From the NCBI GenBank assembly GCA_016715625.1, contig JADJZU010000023.1:1-64000 (forward strand): a stretch of 64,000 bases of DNA, given 5' to 3'. Origin of the DNA: Bacteroidota bacterium (lineage in GTDB: Bacteria; Bacteroidota; Bacteroidia; Chitinophagales; LD1). Positions 62,586 through 64,000 of this stretch are shown here, one piece after another; position 1 is the stretch's first letter; each line of letters starts with the position of its first letter. The notes beneath the pieces are model-generated. The model ran no database searches and was not told the DNA's origin. It worked only from the letters and a program-made list of their open reading frames with translations. The position numbers and the translations under genes are program-made.

Positions 62586-64000
62586 TCAATTCAGTTTGCC
62601 GCCCAGCACCAGTTCCTTTTTGTATCGCTTTACTTTTCCGTTCAGGTTAAATATTTCAACATAGGCCACATAGATGCCGATGCGCGCTTTGCGTCCTTCG
62701 TCATCGGTGCCATCCCACTGAAACTGCCCCTGGCTGCCCAGCAGTTCCTGCTTCACCAAATATTTTATCTCTCTGCCTTTGGCATCATACAGGCGCACAT
62801 TGCAGGTGTAGCCCGGCTCCGAAAACTGATATTGGATAAACACAGCATCTTTATCGCCATCGTTATCGGGGGTAAACACAGGCGGAGTGATGGCAATGGC
62901 ATCTTCCGAAATGCCGGTTTCGGAGTATTGCGAATTCAGATAAGTAGGCGTGGCAAAACCCACCGTGGAGGCCGCACTGTGCCAGGCATTTTTGTCGGAG
63001 GTGATGCTGTTGAAGTCAATTCGCTCCAGCGACACACCGTCTTCGTTGTCCAGCAGGGCATATTGCCAGTCGTTTTCATACGCCAGCGAATCAATCGTAT
63101 AGCTGTTGTGCAGTTTCAGCAGACAGATACTTTCATTATCGTCATAGTTGGGCAGTGCGGTTTCCACCAGCGTATTGGCATTGCGACAGAAATAAGCCTG
63201 CCGGATGTTCTCCGCGTTTTCAGTGAGCACGACATACTCGCCCGGGAACAGAAGATAACTTTCGGCAGATGCCGCTGATTGTTCCAATACAATTTCAGGC
63301 GCATTGAAATCTTTTTCCAATATATCCAGTTGCTTCAAGTCAAAAATTTTGCTGCTGCGGTTATAGAGTTCCACAAAGTCGTAGCCGGAGGTGGATGGGT
63401 TAAACAATATTTCATTGATAACAATATCGCCTACACTCGGGGTATCGGCAATGGCAAAACGTGCGGTGTCGCTCATGCCGATGGGGTTGCCGCTGCAATC
63501 GGTCAGGTTCAGCGCCTTTACTGTATAGATGGTGCCCGGCATAAAGTTGTTCAGGAATTCAAGCTGCACTTGTTTGTAGTCAAATGGTATGGGCAGCGAC
63601 AGGAGCGGAGACCCTACCCCATTATTGACCACGAAATTCGAGGGCACATTGGCTGTTCCATTATTGAGCGGCTCCGAAAAATACAACATCAGTGTATTGG
63701 CATCTACCAAAGCGGCACGAATCAACTGTGGTAGTACGGTGTCGGGGTTGCTGGTAGTCACCGAGTTTTTTCTGCCCGGTGTTCCTCCTCCGGCATCGGT
63801 GCTGGCGCGCCAGTTTTCTTGTCCGTTGCAGGGGTTTTCGGCATCTATCAACTCCAGCGCCCAGCCGCCATCCTTCTTGGCCTCATCGGCATACCAGGCA
63901 TCGGTGTAGGGCACATAGTGAATGAGCGTGCCGTTGTTATTCTTCAGGAGCAGATTATCGCCCGTATTGGTGAGCGAAGGAAACGATGAAACAGTCAACA
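62586..64000 (-). CDS. Secreted lamin-tail-domain protein, N-terminus cut by window edge
   Basis: At least 470 residues of a larger protein read from beyond 64000. It has two lamin-tail (LTD) domains: one at the N-terminal edge (NLLLKNNNGTLIHYVPYTDA, with GGWALELIDAENPC) and a second near residues 190-340 (GDIVINEILFNPSTSGYDFV, with FVELYNRSSKIF). A bacterial Ig-like domain lies between them (LPQLIRAALVDANTLMLYFS). The end is a type B-like gliding-motility sorting domain (FTPDNDGDKDAVFIQYQF to KKELVLGGKLN). Probably a cell-surface protein. The start and any catalytic part are outside the window. Confidence 0.85.
   Translation of the reverse strand, partial: LTVSSFPSLTNTGDNLLLKNNNGTLIHYVPYTDAWYADEAKKDGGWALELIDAENPCNGQENWRASTDAGGGTPGRKNSVTTSNPDTVLPQLIRAALVDANTLMLYFSEPLNNGTANVPSNFVVNNGVGSPLLSLPIPFDYKQVQLEFLNNFMPGTIYTVKALNLTDCSGNPIGMSDTARFAIADTPSVGDIVINEILFNPSTSGYDFVELYNRSSKIFDLKQLDILEKDFNAPEIVLEQSAASAESYLLFPGEYVVLTENAENIRQAYFCRNANTLVETALPNYDDNESICLLKLHNSYTIDSLAYENDWQYALLDNEDGVSLERIDFNSITSDKNAWHSAASTVGFATPTYLNSQYSETGISEDAIAITPPVFTPDNDGDKDAVFIQYQFSEPGYTCNVRLYDAKGREIKYLVKQELLGSQGQFQWDGTDDEGRKARIGIYVAYVEIFNLNGKVKRYKKELVLGGKLN

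Noticed and set aside
62511..63278. 255-residue plus-strand frame
   Set aside because: Antisense to the lamin-tail protein and dut genes; no family features.

Overview
The window looks like a chromosomal segment of a Bacteroidota bacterium, plausibly from the Chitinophagales or a neighbouring group; the lower rank is inference. Support: many secreted proteins that end in a type IX secretion (T9SS) sorting domain with a 'YPNP' start and a Lys/Arg-rich end; promoters of the TTG-N19-21-TAnnTTTG type; A-rich leaders without Shine-Dalgarno sequences; a THX-type ribosomal protein; and a CusA/CzcA pump carrying a fused TolC-like half. No tRNA, rRNA, CRISPR array, insertion sequence or prophage was recognised.

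Layout. 1-6.6 kb: a truncated secreted esterase, serC, a lipoprotein, a polytopic membrane/TPR protein, a small secreted protein and a quinone-oxidoreductase-like enzyme, plus a gene-free stretch with a nested dyad and a hairpin terminator. 6.7-17.2 kb: six consecutive plus-strand genes for secreted proteins (subtilase with beta-propeller, LRR protein, possible NodB-like protein, cytochrome c/copper-monooxygenase-like protein, six-Asp-box protein, gliding-type protein), all or nearly all with T9SS tails. 17.2-24.8 kb: metabolism (asd, psd, LPG-synthase-like flippase, arginase, glpK, WYL regulator, Fe/2OG dioxygenase). 25-26.9 kb: a frameshifted acyltransferase and an intergenic array of 21-bp modules, followed by an unrecognised gene with a good promoter and terminator. 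27.6-33.5 kb: M29 aminopeptidase, hotdog protein, an unknown protein, TraB/GumN protein, FAD-dependent dehydrogenase, Spy-like periplasmic protein. 33.6-40 kb: M43 metalloprotease and an FG-GAP-like propeller protein (both frameshifted), TIGR02757, and a secreted protein with three internal repeats. 40-52.3 kb: ABA4-like protein, fumarylacetoacetase, then a heavy-metal efflux locus (small His-rich protein, di-CxxCH lipoprotein, small membrane protein, RND-TolC fusion, membrane fusion lipoprotein), then flavin reductase-like, esterase, lipoprotein and DUF3109 genes. 52.3-64 kb: trhO, kbl, CBS/CorC protein, DMT transporter (frameshifted), obg, adk, HU, THX, a TPR protein, a nucleotidyltransferase, dut and a truncated lamin-tail-domain protein.

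A recurring theme is single-base indels that break otherwise convincing genes at six places (about 6.73, 25.89, 34.01, 36.27, 36.73 and 55.94 kb). At least three lie in homopolymers. Sequencing or assembly error is the simplest explanation, but the C8 tract at the start of the subtilase gene and the C10 tract in front of the propeller-protein gene are also where slipped-strand phase variation would be expected. The least explained structure is the exactly 21-bp-phased repeat array at 26.50-26.72 kb beside an unrecognised gene.
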